DNA of 60,905 nt, from assembly GCA_036841525.1 (NCBI GenBank), contig DAITVZ010000023.1:1-60905 (forward strand). The letters run 5' to 3'. Positions 43,096 through 52,064 of the stretch are shown piece after piece. How positions within the stretch are numbered: position 1 is the stretch's first letter; the number at the start of each line of letters is the position of its first letter. The stretch comes from JAAYEA01 sp012689325 (GTDB taxonomy: Bacteria; Chloroflexota; Anaerolineae; JAAYEA01). The translations under genes and the position numbers were made by a program. The notes under the pieces are model-generated. The model searched no databases and was not told where the DNA came from. It saw only the letters and a program-made list of their open reading frames with translations.

Positions 43096-43890
43096 ATGAA
43101 CATCTTTGTGAGGGAAGTGAAGGGAAACCTAAAGTCGCTCCTCATCTGGAGCGTCATCGTGGCCCTGTTCGTGACCATCGGAACGGCCAAGTTCTCGGCG
43201 TATTTCGAGAACCCCGAGATGCTCAAGGTGCTGGACGCCATGCCGCCGGCGCTGCTGGCCGCGTTCAGCATGGAAGGCTTTAACCTGACCACGGTCTCGG
43301 GCTTTGTGGGACTCATGTTCGCCTACTATGTGCTCATGCTGGGCATCGCCGCGGCCATGTGGGGCAGCGAGATCATCTCCAAGGAGGAGCGGGACAAGAC
43401 CGTCGAGTTTGCCCTGACGTTGCCCGTCACCCGCAGCCGCGTGGTGACCGCCAAGGCCCTGGCGGCGCTGTTCAACTGCGTCGCCTTGCTGCTGGTCACC
43501 TGGGGGATCTCCATCGTCACCGCGAGGCCGTATTCGCCCGATGCGGCTTTCTATCGGTTCCTGGCCCTGCTCATGCTGGCGCTGTTCCTCCTGCAATTGG
43601 TCTTCCTGGCCATCGGCCTCCTTTTGGGGTGCGCCATGCAGCAGTACCGGCGGGCCAGCTCGCTGGCGGTGTCGGTCCTGCTGGGGACCTATGCCCTCTC
43701 CATCATCACCGCCCTGAGCGCCAAGCTCGACTTTCTCAAGTACCTAACGCCGTTCAAGTACTTTGACGCGGTCAAGATCCTGAACGAATCGCGGCTGGAC
43801 GGAGGTTTCGTGGCGCTGTCGCTGGCGATCGTGGTCGTGAGCATGGTCGGCGCGTACGTGACGTACGCCAGGAGGGATTTGTATATCTAG
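43096..43890 (+). CDS. ABC-2-type permease subunit, second
   Basis: 264 residues, six hydrophobic segments, with SKEERDKTVEFALTLPVTRS as the counterpart of the loop in the preceding permease. The two share the pattern 'EER...T..FxLxxPVxR' and pairwise similarity of the C-terminal DLLxxxTPFxxFD region. GAGGAG precedes the ATG; the gap to the first permease is 10 bp. Export of a drug or toxic peptide is a reasonable guess from the family. Confidence 0.88.
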   Translation: MNIFVREVKGNLKSLLIWSVIVALFVTIGTAKFSAYFENPEMLKVLDAMPPALLAAFSMEGFNLTTVSGFVGLMFAYYVLMLGIAAAMWGSEIISKEERDKTVEFALTLPVTRSRVVTAKALAALFNCVALLLVTWGISIVTARPYSPDAAFYRFLALLMLALFLLQLVFLAIGLLLGCAMQQYRRASSLAVSVLLGTYALSIITALSAKLDFLKYLTPFKYFDAVKILNESRLDGGFVALSLAIVVVSMVGAYVTYARRDLYI

Positions 43891-43918
43891 CGGGATGACG
43901 CGCTGGGTTGCGAGAATG

Positions 43919-43955
43919 ACACGACGGCCACGGAAACGTGGCCGTCGTGTGTTTC
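43919..43955. terminator. Terminator after the ABC genes
   Basis: Perfect 14-bp stem ACACGACGGCCACG (43919-43932) / CGTGGCCGTCGTGT (43937-43950) with a GAAA tetraloop, then GTTTCT. Sits between convergent genes. Confidence 0.85.
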
Positions 43956-43977
43956 TATCGCCCGTCGCCCCGAGCCC

Positions 43978-44886
43978 TTACCGGCAACCAGGTTGGTCAG
44001 CGAGGGCTTGTTCGATCTGCCTCTTGGCGACCCCGGCCAGCCCCGGATTGGTGTCGATATAGTAGGGCAGGGCGACCAGCCCGATGGACAGCGCCCAGCC
44101 GCGGCCGCGCGCCCAGGCGGCGTCGTCCACCGCCAGCGCCGCGCGGAAGGCCTCGCGGCTGGCGCCGGAGAAAAAGCCCCAGGCGATGATCAGGTCGCAG
44201 GCCGGGTCGCCGACGCCCAGCGCGCCAAAGTCGATGATGGCGCTCAGGCGGCCTCGCACGAAGAGCAGGTTCCCCGGCATCAGGTCGCCGTGGAACCAGG
44301 CCGGCGGGCGGTCCCAGGCGGGCGCCCGCAGGGCCGCCTCCCACGCCGCGGTCGCGGCCTGGGCGTCCACCAGGCCGCGCGCCGCCGAGGCGGCGATCGC
44401 CTCGCGGGTGTGGCGGTCCCGCGCGGCCAGCGGCTTGCCGCGATAGACGTCATCCGGCCCGCCTGTGGGGTCGAGCCGTCGCAGGGCCAGGATGAACCTC
44501 GCCAGGTCCCTCGCCGCTTGCGCGGGGTCGGCGAGATCGTCAACCGTGGCATTTTCCCCCTCCAGCCACCGGTGGATGGCCCAGCGATAGGGGTACCCTG
44601 CGCCGGGCTCGCCCACCGCCAGCGGCGCGGGGATGGCCAGGGGCAGATGGGGGGCGATCCTCGGCAGCCAGTGGTGGTCTTTATCCACCTGCCCGGCGGC
44701 CCAGTGGATGCGGGGCAGCCGCGCCACCAAGCCCTCGCCGAGCCGGTAGAGGGCGTTATCGGTGCCAGAGGAAGGGACGCGCCGGATGGGCAGGCCCGCC
44801 CACTGGGGGAATTGGGCCGCCAGCAAGCGGGCCACCAGCGTTTCGTCGGTATCTATCTCGTCGGCGTGCATTCGAACGGGGGTCAT
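43978..44886 (-). CDS. Aminoglycoside phosphotransferase-family kinase (APH)
   Basis: 302 residues. The catalytic loop FHGDLMPGNLLF and the metal site IIDFGALGVGDPACDL are those of APH/choline-kinase-like enzymes; the N-terminus resembles the APH(3'')/macrolide-type branch (TDNALYRLGEGLVARLPR). Such proteins phosphorylate aminoglycosides or other small alcohols. Start at 44886 or at 44871 (MHADEI). It follows the nucleotidyltransferase gene by 46 bp on the same strand. Confidence 0.85.
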   Translation of the reverse strand: MTPVRMHADEIDTDETLVARLLAAQFPQWAGLPIRRVPSSGTDNALYRLGEGLVARLPRIHWAAGQVDKDHHWLPRIAPHLPLAIPAPLAVGEPGAGYPYRWAIHRWLEGENATVDDLADPAQAARDLARFILALRRLDPTGGPDDVYRGKPLAARDRHTREAIAASAARGLVDAQAATAAWEAALRAPAWDRPPAWFHGDLMPGNLLFVRGRLSAIIDFGALGVGDPACDLIIAWGFFSGASREAFRAALAVDDAAWARGRGWALSIGLVALPYYIDTNPGLAGVAKRQIEQALADQPGCR

Positions 44887-44932
44887 GAGCGCCTTTCGCT
44901 TGTGGTGGAAATGGGAAGCATAATGGTCGCGG

Positions 44933-45460
44933 TCATGGCGTCGCTTCGAACCGATCGTACTCGGCGGGCAGCGCCAGGCCAAAGCGCTGGCAGAGCGACT
45001 TGACGTCGTGATAGTCGTCCTCGTCGAGCAGGTAGCCGGTGTGGAACTTGACCATCCACTCTGGCGTGATGCAGGTCACCGGGTGGCCGTTGATGGACCC
45101 CCTCCCCAGGAGCGAATCATAGGGGTACGCGCAGCCATAGATGCAGCGGCCCTCCGCGTCAAAGATGTAGGTGTGGATGTCAATGAGGCGCCCCTGGTCA
45201 TCGCCCAGCACAAAGTTGCAGTCGCGCGTGTCGTCGCGGGGCACATCTCGATAGCCGCGCGCCTCCAGCAGGGCGCGTATGCGGGACACCTCCAGGTGGG
45301 GCACGGCGATATCGAGGTCAAGGTGGGGGCGCGTCTGGACTCCCAGCAGCGCATCCACGCCCCACCCGCCGTCGATGCAGAGCGGCAGGTGGTGGCGCTC
45401 GAAGAGCTGCACGATCTCGACTACGTCGTCCGCGGTCATTTGGGGATGGTACTGCCCCAT
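44933..45460 (-). CDS. Lincosamide/aminoglycoside nucleotidyltransferase-like protein
   Basis: 175 residues. IDGGWGVDALLG and HLDLDIAV give the GG-W-DxD polymerase-beta-type active site shared by LnuA and ANT(2'') enzymes; DCNFVLGDDQGRLIDIHTY supplies the third carboxylate region. WMVKFHTGY and the C-terminal helix fit too. Length is like LnuA (about 160). It may inactivate an antibiotic or have a housekeeping substrate. GGAGGA lies 7 nt before the start at 45460. Confidence 0.82.
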   Translation of the reverse strand: MGQYHPQMTADDVVEIVQLFERHHLPLCIDGGWGVDALLGVQTRPHLDLDIAVPHLEVSRIRALLEARGYRDVPRDDTRDCNFVLGDDQGRLIDIHTYIFDAEGRCIYGCAYPYDSLLGRGSINGHPVTCITPEWMVKFHTGYLLDEDDYHDVKSLCQRFGLALPAEYDRFEATP

Positions 45461-45507
45461 CGGATTCCTCCACGTTGCTGGCTTTTGCCCGAAGCCACCA
45501 CAGCCAC

Positions 45508-45536
45508 TTGACCGCGCCGCCGAGATGCGCTACAGT
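45508..45536 (+). promoter_or_regulatory. Promoter of the TrmH-family gene
   Basis: TTGACC (45508-45513), 17-bp spacer, TACAGT (45531-45536), 42 bp before the ATG at 45578. Confidence 0.7.
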
Positions 45537-45577
45537 GTGGCGGTCGATGCTGCGCGATCTGGACTGTGAGGTCTGCC

Positions 45578-46306
45578 ATGACCGCCAAACTGGGGCCATA
45601 CAAGAAAAGCCTGGACTATTCCTACGCCATCGGCGTCTATCCCACCCTCGAGCTGCTGGCCCACCAGCCGGAGCGGGTCGTCCGCGTGCTGGTGAGCTCG
45701 GCGGGCGGCGAGAATGAGGGCGTGGCCCGGATTCGCGAGCTCTGCCAGCGGCGGCGGCTCTATGCCGACGTGGCCGACGCGGCCATCGCCAGGATCGCGG
45801 GGCAGGGCAACGTCTATGCTATCGGCGTCTTTCGCAAATACGAGGCGGCGCTGGATTCGCAAGCCGATCACCTGGCGCTGGTCAACCCCAGCGACGCCGG
45901 CAACCTGGGCACCATCCTGCGCACCATGCTGGCCTTTGGCCTGGCCGACCTCGCCATCATCGAGCCGGCGGTGGACCTTTACGACCCCAAGACTGTCCGC
46001 GCCTCCATGGGCGCCCTCTTTCAGGTGCGGGCCGCGCGTTTCGCCAGCCTCGCTGACTACCGGCGGCGCTTCGCCCATCACTTCTATCCCTTCATGACCG
46101 ACGGCGAGCACGCGCTGGGCGAGGTGGATTGGCAGCCGCCCCTGGCGCTGGTTTTCGGCAACGAGGGGGCGGGGCTGGCCCCCGAGGTCCGTGCTCTGGG
46201 GACCAGCGTGCGCATCCCCCACAGCGACCGGGTGGACAGCCTCAACCTCGCCGTCGCCGTGGGGATCGCCCTCCACGCCTTTTCCTCCCGCCGCGGCGCT
46301 CCCTAG
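45578..46306 (+). CDS. TrmH/SpoU-family RNA methyltransferase
   Basis: 242 residues. The three SPOUT knot motifs are visible: NPSDAGNLGTILRTML, LVFGNEGAGL and RVDSLNLAVAVGIAL. These enzymes 2'-O-methylate ribose in tRNA or rRNA with SAM. A short N-terminal substrate-binding part is present. GTGAGG lies before 45578; an in-frame start at 45566 is possible. The stop overlaps the convergent dehydratase gene by 4 bp. Confidence 0.88.
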   Translation: MTAKLGPYKKSLDYSYAIGVYPTLELLAHQPERVVRVLVSSAGGENEGVARIRELCQRRRLYADVADAAIARIAGQGNVYAIGVFRKYEAALDSQADHLALVNPSDAGNLGTILRTMLAFGLADLAIIEPAVDLYDPKTVRASMGALFQVRAARFASLADYRRRFAHHFYPFMTDGEHALGEVDWQPPLALVFGNEGAGLAPEVRALGTSVRIPHSDRVDSLNLAVAVGIALHAFSSRRGAP

Positions 46307-47493
46307 AACCGGACCTCCTCGCGAGAGGTGATGACGCTCTCATCCAGCGCCATGGCCAGCCCGGGCTCGGCGGGCAGCTCGATATAGCCGTTGGCCGGCG
46401 CGATCTTGTGTTTCAGAAAGACCTGGCCCACCGTGCCATGCTGGATCAGCCACTCCTGGATGGGGCAGGTGGTGAGGGCCTGGGAGGCGATGAGCTGCAA
46501 GGAGGCCATGGCGCCGTGGTGCGGGATGACGGGGATGCCATAGGCCGAGGCCAGCGCGCAAATCTTGACCATCTCGGTGAGGCCGCCGGCCCAGGTGGGG
46601 TCGGGTTGCAGGATGTCCACCGCGCCCGCCTCCAAGAGCGACTTGATGCCCCAGCGGGTGTATTCGTGCTCGCCGCCGGCGATGGCGACGCCCCGCACCG
46701 TGCGGCGCAGCTCGGCGTATTGCGGGATCATGTCCGCCAGCACCGGCTCCTCGAACCACCAGGGGCGATACTCGGCGGCCAGCTCGGCCATGCGCCGGGT
46801 GTAGGGCACATCCCAGCTATTCCAGGCGTCGAACATGATCTCCACGTCCGGACCCACCGCCTCGCGCACCGCGCGGATCAGCTCCAGGTTCTTGCGAATG
46901 CCCTCCGGCCCGTCGGCGGGGCCGTGGCGGAAAAACCACTTGGTGGCGGTGTAGCCCTGGGCCGCCACCTCCCGGGCGCGCTGCGCCGCCAAGTCGGGGG
47001 CGATGGAATAGCCCAGCATGGAGGCATAGGCGCGGTTCCTGTCCCGCGTGGGGCCGCCCAACAGCACATAAGCCGGCGCTCCCAGCAGCTTGCCCTTCAG
47101 GTCCCACAGCGCCAGGTCCACCGCGCTGATGGCCATCATGGGGGTGCCCTTGCGCCCGTGGATGGCGTGGCGGTACATCTTGTCCCAGATGCGCTCCACG
47201 GCGTGGGGGTTCTCGCCGATGAGCAGGGGGGCGAATTGCTGGGCCACCATCCGGGCGACCTCGTCCGAGGTGGGGCCGAACATGCCGCTCACGCCGCCGT
47301 CGGTGTCGATGAGCAGGAACTGCGCCTGGAGATCGAAAGGCGACTTGAGGCGGGGATCCAGGGGCGAATAGGCCCCTTGCGCCCGCAGCTCGGGATAGAT
47401 GTCCGTCGGGCGGATGAGCCGCTCCTCCGTCATGGGGCCCTCGTAGGCCCACTGGCCCTTGACGCGCAGAAAGCGAACGCCGGTGATCTTCAT
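46303..47493 (-). CDS. Enolase-superfamily dehydratase, L-rhamnonate dehydratase-like
   Basis: 396 residues. The motif KWFFRHGPADGPEG and the metal ligands in IMFDAWNSWDVPY, WFEEPV and AGGEHEYTR match the rhamnonate dehydratase branch of the mandelate racemase group, with GIPVIPHHG carrying the catalytic histidine. It would dehydrate L-rhamnonate (or a similar sugar acid) to the 2-keto-3-deoxy acid in the non-phosphorylated rhamnose pathway. GAGGGAGGAAAG precedes the ATG. Other pathway genes are not adjacent; the opposite-strand neighbour is the glycyl radical activase. Confidence 0.85.
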   Translation of the reverse strand: MKITGVRFLRVKGQWAYEGPMTEERLIRPTDIYPELRAQGAYSPLDPRLKSPFDLQAQFLLIDTDGGVSGMFGPTSDEVARMVAQQFAPLLIGENPHAVERIWDKMYRHAIHGRKGTPMMAISAVDLALWDLKGKLLGAPAYVLLGGPTRDRNRAYASMLGYSIAPDLAAQRAREVAAQGYTATKWFFRHGPADGPEGIRKNLELIRAVREAVGPDVEIMFDAWNSWDVPYTRRMAELAAEYRPWWFEEPVLADMIPQYAELRRTVRGVAIAGGEHEYTRWGIKSLLEAGAVDILQPDPTWAGGLTEMVKICALASAYGIPVIPHHGAMASLQLIASQALTTCPIQEWLIQHGTVGQVFLKHKIAPANGYIELPAEPGLAMALDESVITSREEVRF

Positions 47494-47576
47494 GCTTTCC
47501 TCCCTCTGCAGGTGTCGCCTCCAGTCTAGACGATTGCGCTCCGGCCGCCAAATCGCGCGACCGCGCCTGGTCTTTC

Positions 47577-47604
47577 TTGCCTTGTGCGCGGAAGCGCATA
47601 ACAT
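47577..47604 (+). promoter_or_regulatory. Possible promoter of the glycyl radical enzyme genes
   Basis: TTGCCT (47577-47582), 16-bp spacer, TAACAT (47599-47604), ending 35 bp before the activase ATG. Weak match. Confidence 0.4.
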
Positions 47605-47639
47605 AGGGTTCTAGCTTGTCTTGCGGAGCGCGTTCGCCC

Positions 47640-48542
47640 ATGGAAGGTCTCGTTTTCGATATCCAGCGTTTCTCCATCCACGATGGCCCGGGGATCCGGA
47701 CCACCGTCTTTTTGCAGGGGTGCAACCTGCGCTGCTTTTGGTGCCACAACCCCGAATCCCAGCCCCTCGGCCCTCAAATCCAGTTCTTTCCCGACAAATG
47801 CGTTGGCTGCGCCAACTGCGTGCGGGCCTGCGCCCACAACGCCCAACTGCTGTTGGGCGGCCAGCGACTCTATGTGCGCGATTTCTGCCAGGCCTGCGGG
47901 CGCTGCGTGCAGGAATGCTTTGCCGGGGCGCTGGTGACCAAAGCCAGGAGCATGACCGTGGAGCAGGTGCTGGCCGAGGTGGAGCGGGACCGCGACTATT
48001 ACGCTCCCTCCAAGGGCGGCGTCACCTTTTCCGGCGGCGAGCCGCTGCTCCAGCCCGATTTCCTGCGCGCGCTGTTGCGGGCCTGCAAGTCCAGGGGCCT
48101 GCACACCGCGGTGGACACGGCGGCCAACGTGCCGTGGGAGTCCTTGGAGATGGTGCTGCCCTACACCAACATTTTTCTGGTGGACGTCAAGGCCCATGAC
48201 GAGGAGCTGCACCGGCGAGGAACGGGGGTCAGCAACCGGCTGATCCTGGACAACCTGGCCCGGCTGGTCCAGGGCCGCGCCGAGGTCTGGGTGCGCATCC
48301 CCATCATCCCAGGCTATAACGACGACCCCGCCGAGCTGGCGGCCATCGCCGACTTGCTGCATGGGCTGAAGGGCCTGTGGCGCATCGAGCTGCTGCCGTT
48401 CCATCATCTGGGCGCGGGCAAGTACGAGAGCCTGGGGCTGGAATATGCCTGCGCGGGGCTCTCCATCCCCTCGCCGGATTTCATGCAGGACGCGGCGCAA
48501 TCTTTTGCCGACCGCGGCCTGCCCGTGCATGCCAAGCGCTGA
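47640..48542 (+). CDS. Glycyl radical enzyme activase (radical SAM)
   Basis: 300 residues. The radical SAM cluster is CNLRCFWC (Cys28, Cys32, Cys35). An insert with two ferredoxin-type clusters follows (CVGCANCVRACAHN and CQACGRCVQECFAG), the layout of activases for non-PFL glycyl radical enzymes. GVTFSGGEPLLQP is the SAM-binding motif. The enzyme makes the glycyl radical on the protein encoded 17 bp downstream. The start follows a weak GCGGAG. Confidence 0.95.
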   Translation: MEGLVFDIQRFSIHDGPGIRTTVFLQGCNLRCFWCHNPESQPLGPQIQFFPDKCVGCANCVRACAHNAQLLLGGQRLYVRDFCQACGRCVQECFAGALVTKARSMTVEQVLAEVERDRDYYAPSKGGVTFSGGEPLLQPDFLRALLRACKSRGLHTAVDTAANVPWESLEMVLPYTNIFLVDVKAHDEELHRRGTGVSNRLILDNLARLVQGRAEVWVRIPIIPGYNDDPAELAAIADLLHGLKGLWRIELLPFHHLGAGKYESLGLEYACAGLSIPSPDFMQDAAQSFADRGLPVHAKR

Positions 48543-48559
48543 TCGCGCAGGAGGAATGC

Positions 48560-50716
48560 GTGGCTGATCCATCTGGGACGATCTTTCGCGAGCGGGTCGA
48601 GGCGCTATCCGTGACCAAGGCGGCCTTCAACAAGGCCAAGTTGGAGCGCAACGGCTTTCACGATACCGACGACCACGGCGACATCCCCTGGCCGGAGCCG
48701 ATCTCCTTCGAGCGGGTCAGCAACCATCCCAATGGGGGCAGCTATGGGGCGGCCTGCATCGGCGAGAATTTCCGGCGCTGGCTGGAGGTTCACCCCGTCT
48801 ATATCCACCCACAGAGCGCGCTGGCGGGCTGTTGGGCGGGCACGATCCCTGGCATGGGCGGCTGGCGGCCCGAGGACCGCGCGGCGCACCTCCTGCCCAC
48901 CTTTGCAAAGTACCACGTCCTGATGCCCGGCATCGGCGCCATGAACCATCTGGGCCCGGACATGCGCATCGGGTTGGACCTGGGGTGGGGCGGCCTGCTG
49001 GACAAGATTCGCCGCTACCGCGCTCTGAACCGTCCCGTCGACACCTCATTCTATGACGCCGAGGAGAACCTGGTGCTGGGCGTGCAATCCTGGATCCGGC
49101 GGCATGTGGAGCGGGCGCGCGAGCTGGCGCGGGCGGAGAACGACCCCGCGCTGCGCGACAACTATGCGGCCATCGCCGAGATGAACGAGTGGCTGATCGA
49201 CGGCGCGCCGCGCACGCTGCGCGAGGCCTGCCAGTTCCTGGCCTGGTTCCAGTCCATCGACCGCATGTGGCACCTCGGCGGCGCGTTGGGCCAGCTCGAC
49301 GAGCTGCTCCGCCCCTATTACGAGGCCGACCTGGCCGCGGGGCTTCTCAGCGACGAGGAGGCGATCTGGTACCTCGCCAGCCTCTTTTTCAACGACACCC
49401 ACTACTCCCAGGTCGGCGGGCCGGCCCCCGACGGCCACGACCTGACCAGCCCCCTCTCGTTCCTGATCCTGGAGGCGGCGCATCGCATCCGCATCCCCTC
49501 CAACCTGGCCGTGCGCGTGCATGAGCGGCTGGATCCCGCGTTGCTGCGGCGGGCGCTGGAGATCCATCTGGAGGATGGCACGGGGCCGAGCTTTTCCTGC
49601 TCCGGCGGCCTGGATCGCGGCTATGCCCGCAACGGCTTTCCCATCGAGCTGGCGCGGATGCGCGCCAAGGTGGGCTGCAACTGGACCGCGCTGCCCGGCA
49701 TCGAGTATTGCCAGCAGGACGTGAAGCGGCAATGCCTGGTGCAGCCCTTCCTGTACGCCTTTTACGAGATGGTGGATGATCCGCAGGCCGAAAAGAGCCT
49801 GGAGGCGCTGTGGGCGCGCTATATGGAGCACCTATGCATCTCCACCGACGCCCTCAAGGAGGGCATCGACTGGCACATGGCCCATCAGTCCGACAATGCC
49901 ATCGAGATCGTGCTGAACCTCTTTTGCCACGGGCCCATCGAACGCGGCCTCGACTCCTCCGATGGCGGGGTGGACATCTATAACATCGCCTGCGATGGGC
50001 TGGGGCTGGCCACGGTGGCCGATTCCTTCGCCGCCATCGAGCAGCGCGTGGTGGCGGAGCAGCGGCTGACCTGGGCGGAGCTGGCCCAACACCTGCGCAA
50101 CGACTGGCAGGGGGCCGAGCAGGTCCGGCTGATGTGCAAGAATATCCCGCGCTTTGGCGTGGGCGGGTCGCGCGCCGATGCCTGGGCGCAGCGCCTCGCC
50201 GCGGCCTATGCCGAGATGGTCAGGGGGACGCCCACCCCCAATGGCTATGTGGTCAATCCTGGCCTCTTTTCCCATGGCGGCATCGCGCGGATGGGGAGCG
50301 ACCTGGGGGCGACGCCCAACGGCCGCCATGCCGGCGATTCCATCTCGCACAGCGCCAACCCCGACCCGGGCTTTGCGCAGAACGCCATCTCGGCGCCCAC
50401 GGCCAAGGCCAGCGCCGTGGCGGCGGTGCAGCCCGGCTGGGGCAACTCGGCGCCGCTGCAGCTCGATATCGACCCGCAGTTGCTGCGCGAGCGGGGCGGG
50501 CTGGAGGCGCTGGAGACGCTGATCAAGGTGCACGACGCCCAGGGCGGGACGCTGATCAACCTGAACGTGATCTCCAAGCAAGAGGTCCTGGAGGCGCACG
50601 CCGATCCCGCCACGCACCCGGACCTGATGGTGCGGGTGACGGGCTATAGCGCCTATTTCCACTCGCTTTCGCCGGCCTATCGCCAGCAAATCGTGGATCG
50701 CATCTTGGCCGAATGA
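48560..50716 (+). CDS. Glycyl radical enzyme of unknown reaction
   Basis: 718 residues, GTG start after CAGGAGGA; the ATG four bases upstream gives only three codons. The radical site is RVTGYSAYF with Gly695. The region that should hold the thiyl radical Cys reads KVGCNWTALPG (Cys373), not the GCVE of dehydratase/lyase types nor the adjacent cysteine pair of pyruvate formate-lyase, so the general base Glu next to Cys is missing. HxxxxNG...CNW and SHGGIARMGSDLGATPNGRH are otherwise family-like. With a rhamnonate dehydratase-like neighbour a sugar-derived substrate is possible; this is a guess. Confidence 0.88.
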   Translation: MADPSGTIFRERVEALSVTKAAFNKAKLERNGFHDTDDHGDIPWPEPISFERVSNHPNGGSYGAACIGENFRRWLEVHPVYIHPQSALAGCWAGTIPGMGGWRPEDRAAHLLPTFAKYHVLMPGIGAMNHLGPDMRIGLDLGWGGLLDKIRRYRALNRPVDTSFYDAEENLVLGVQSWIRRHVERARELARAENDPALRDNYAAIAEMNEWLIDGAPRTLREACQFLAWFQSIDRMWHLGGALGQLDELLRPYYEADLAAGLLSDEEAIWYLASLFFNDTHYSQVGGPAPDGHDLTSPLSFLILEAAHRIRIPSNLAVRVHERLDPALLRRALEIHLEDGTGPSFSCSGGLDRGYARNGFPIELARMRAKVGCNWTALPGIEYCQQDVKRQCLVQPFLYAFYEMVDDPQAEKSLEALWARYMEHLCISTDALKEGIDWHMAHQSDNAIEIVLNLFCHGPIERGLDSSDGGVDIYNIACDGLGLATVADSFAAIEQRVVAEQRLTWAELAQHLRNDWQGAEQVRLMCKNIPRFGVGGSRADAWAQRLAAAYAEMVRGTPTPNGYVVNPGLFSHGGIARMGSDLGATPNGRHAGDSISHSANPDPGFAQNAISAPTAKASAVAAVQPGWGNSAPLQLDIDPQLLRERGGLEALETLIKVHDAQGGTLINLNVISKQEVLEAHADPATHPDLMVRVTGYSAYFHSLSPAYRQQIVDRILAE

Positions 50717-50747
50717 GGCCCCAATCTGGAACCCAGGAGGTTGCCCC

Positions 50748-52064
50748 GTGAGCGTCGAAGCTGCCGCTAATCGCGCGTACAAAAAGATCGTGAATGCCTG
50801 GTGCATGTATGACTGGGCCAATTCCGCCTTTGCCACCACCATCATGGCCGCCGTGCTGCCGACCTTTTATGCCTCGGTGGCCGCCAGCCACCTGCCGGGC
50901 AACGTGGCCTCGGCCTATTGGGGCTACACCTCTTCCCTGGCGCTGCTCATCGCCGCGTTTCTCAACCCGGTCCTGGGGGCCATGGCTGACCACAGCGGCT
51001 CCAAGAAAAAGTACTTGGCCTTCTTTACGGCGCTGGGCATCGTCTTTACCGTCCTGCTCTTCACGGTGCGGGAGGGGGCCTGGCTGCTTTGCTCGGCGCT
51101 CTATCTCGTCGCCGAGATCGGCTTTTCCGGGGCCATCGTCTTTTACGACTCGCTCTTGCCCCACGTGGCCAAGCCGGAGGACATGGACCAGGTCTCCACC
51201 AAGGGGTACGCCCTGGGCTATCTGGGCGGCGGCCTGCTGCTGGCGATCAACCTGGGCATGATCATGTCCCCCGCGACCTTTTTCCTGCCCAGCACCGATG
51301 TCGCGGTGCGGCTCTCCTTCGTGTCGGTGGGGCTCTGGTGGGCGATCTTTTCGGCGCCGCTCTTTCGGCGCGTGGCCGAGCCCCCGGCCGCGCCCATCGC
51401 CGGCGAGCCGGCGAATCCGGTTCGCGCGGGCTTTGCCCGCCTTCAGCACACGCTGAAGGACATCCGCCGCTATCGCGAGCTTTCCAAGTTCCTCGTCGCC
51501 TTTTGGATCTATAACGATGGCATCGGCACGATCATCAAGATGGCCACGATCTATGGATCCGAGATCGGCATCGGGCAGACCGACCTCATCGGGGCGCTGC
51601 TATTGACCCAGTTCGTGGGGATCCCCTTCTCGCTGGCCTTCGGGCAACTGGCCAAGCGGCTGGGGCGCAAGCCGTCCATCTATTTGGCGTTGGGCGTCTA
51701 TACCCTGATCTCTATCGGGGGCTATTTCATGTCCGAGGCCTGGCACTTTTGGGTGCTGGCGGGCATGGTGGGGTTGGTGCAGGGCGGCAGCCAGGCGCTC
51801 AGCCGCTCCATGTATGGGGCGATGGCTCCCAAGGCCAAAACCGGCGAGTTCTTTGGCTTCTATGACATGAGCAGCAAGTTCGCCGGCATCGTTGGCCCGT
51901 TGGTCTTTGGCCTGGTGGGCCAATTGACCGGCTCCAGCCGTCTGAGCATCGTCTCCATCGTCATCTTTTTCATCGTCGGCGGGCTCTTGCTCACCACCGT
52001 GAACGAGCAAGACGGCATCCGTGTGGCGCAGGAAGAGAACGCCGCGGCGCTGCTGCAGTCCTAG
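50748..52064 (+). CDS. MFS transporter, UMF1 (Atg22-like) family
   Basis: 438 residues, about 12 membrane segments, GTG start after AGGAGG. NAWCMYDWANSAFATTIMAAVLP at the N-terminus (here read in parts: YDWANSAFATTI) is the UMF1 hallmark, and QGGSQALSRSMYGAMAP the second. Relatives of yeast Atg22 export amino acids from the vacuole; bacterial substrates are unknown. It lies 31 bp after the glycyl radical enzyme and may export or import its substrate or product. Confidence 0.88.
   Translation: MSVEAAANRAYKKIVNAWCMYDWANSAFATTIMAAVLPTFYASVAASHLPGNVASAYWGYTSSLALLIAAFLNPVLGAMADHSGSKKKYLAFFTALGIVFTVLLFTVREGAWLLCSALYLVAEIGFSGAIVFYDSLLPHVAKPEDMDQVSTKGYALGYLGGGLLLAINLGMIMSPATFFLPSTDVAVRLSFVSVGLWWAIFSAPLFRRVAEPPAAPIAGEPANPVRAGFARLQHTLKDIRRYRELSKFLVAFWIYNDGIGTIIKMATIYGSEIGIGQTDLIGALLLTQFVGIPFSLAFGQLAKRLGRKPSIYLALGVYTLISIGGYFMSEAWHFWVLAGMVGLVQGGSQALSRSMYGAMAPKAKTGEFFGFYDMSSKFAGIVGPLVFGLVGQLTGSSRLSIVSIVIFFIVGGLLLTTVNEQDGIRVAQEENAAALLQS

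Noticed and set aside
41460..43316. 618-codon antisense frame over the ABC genes
   Set aside because: Spans three genes with canonical ABC motifs on the other strand; no recognisable domain.
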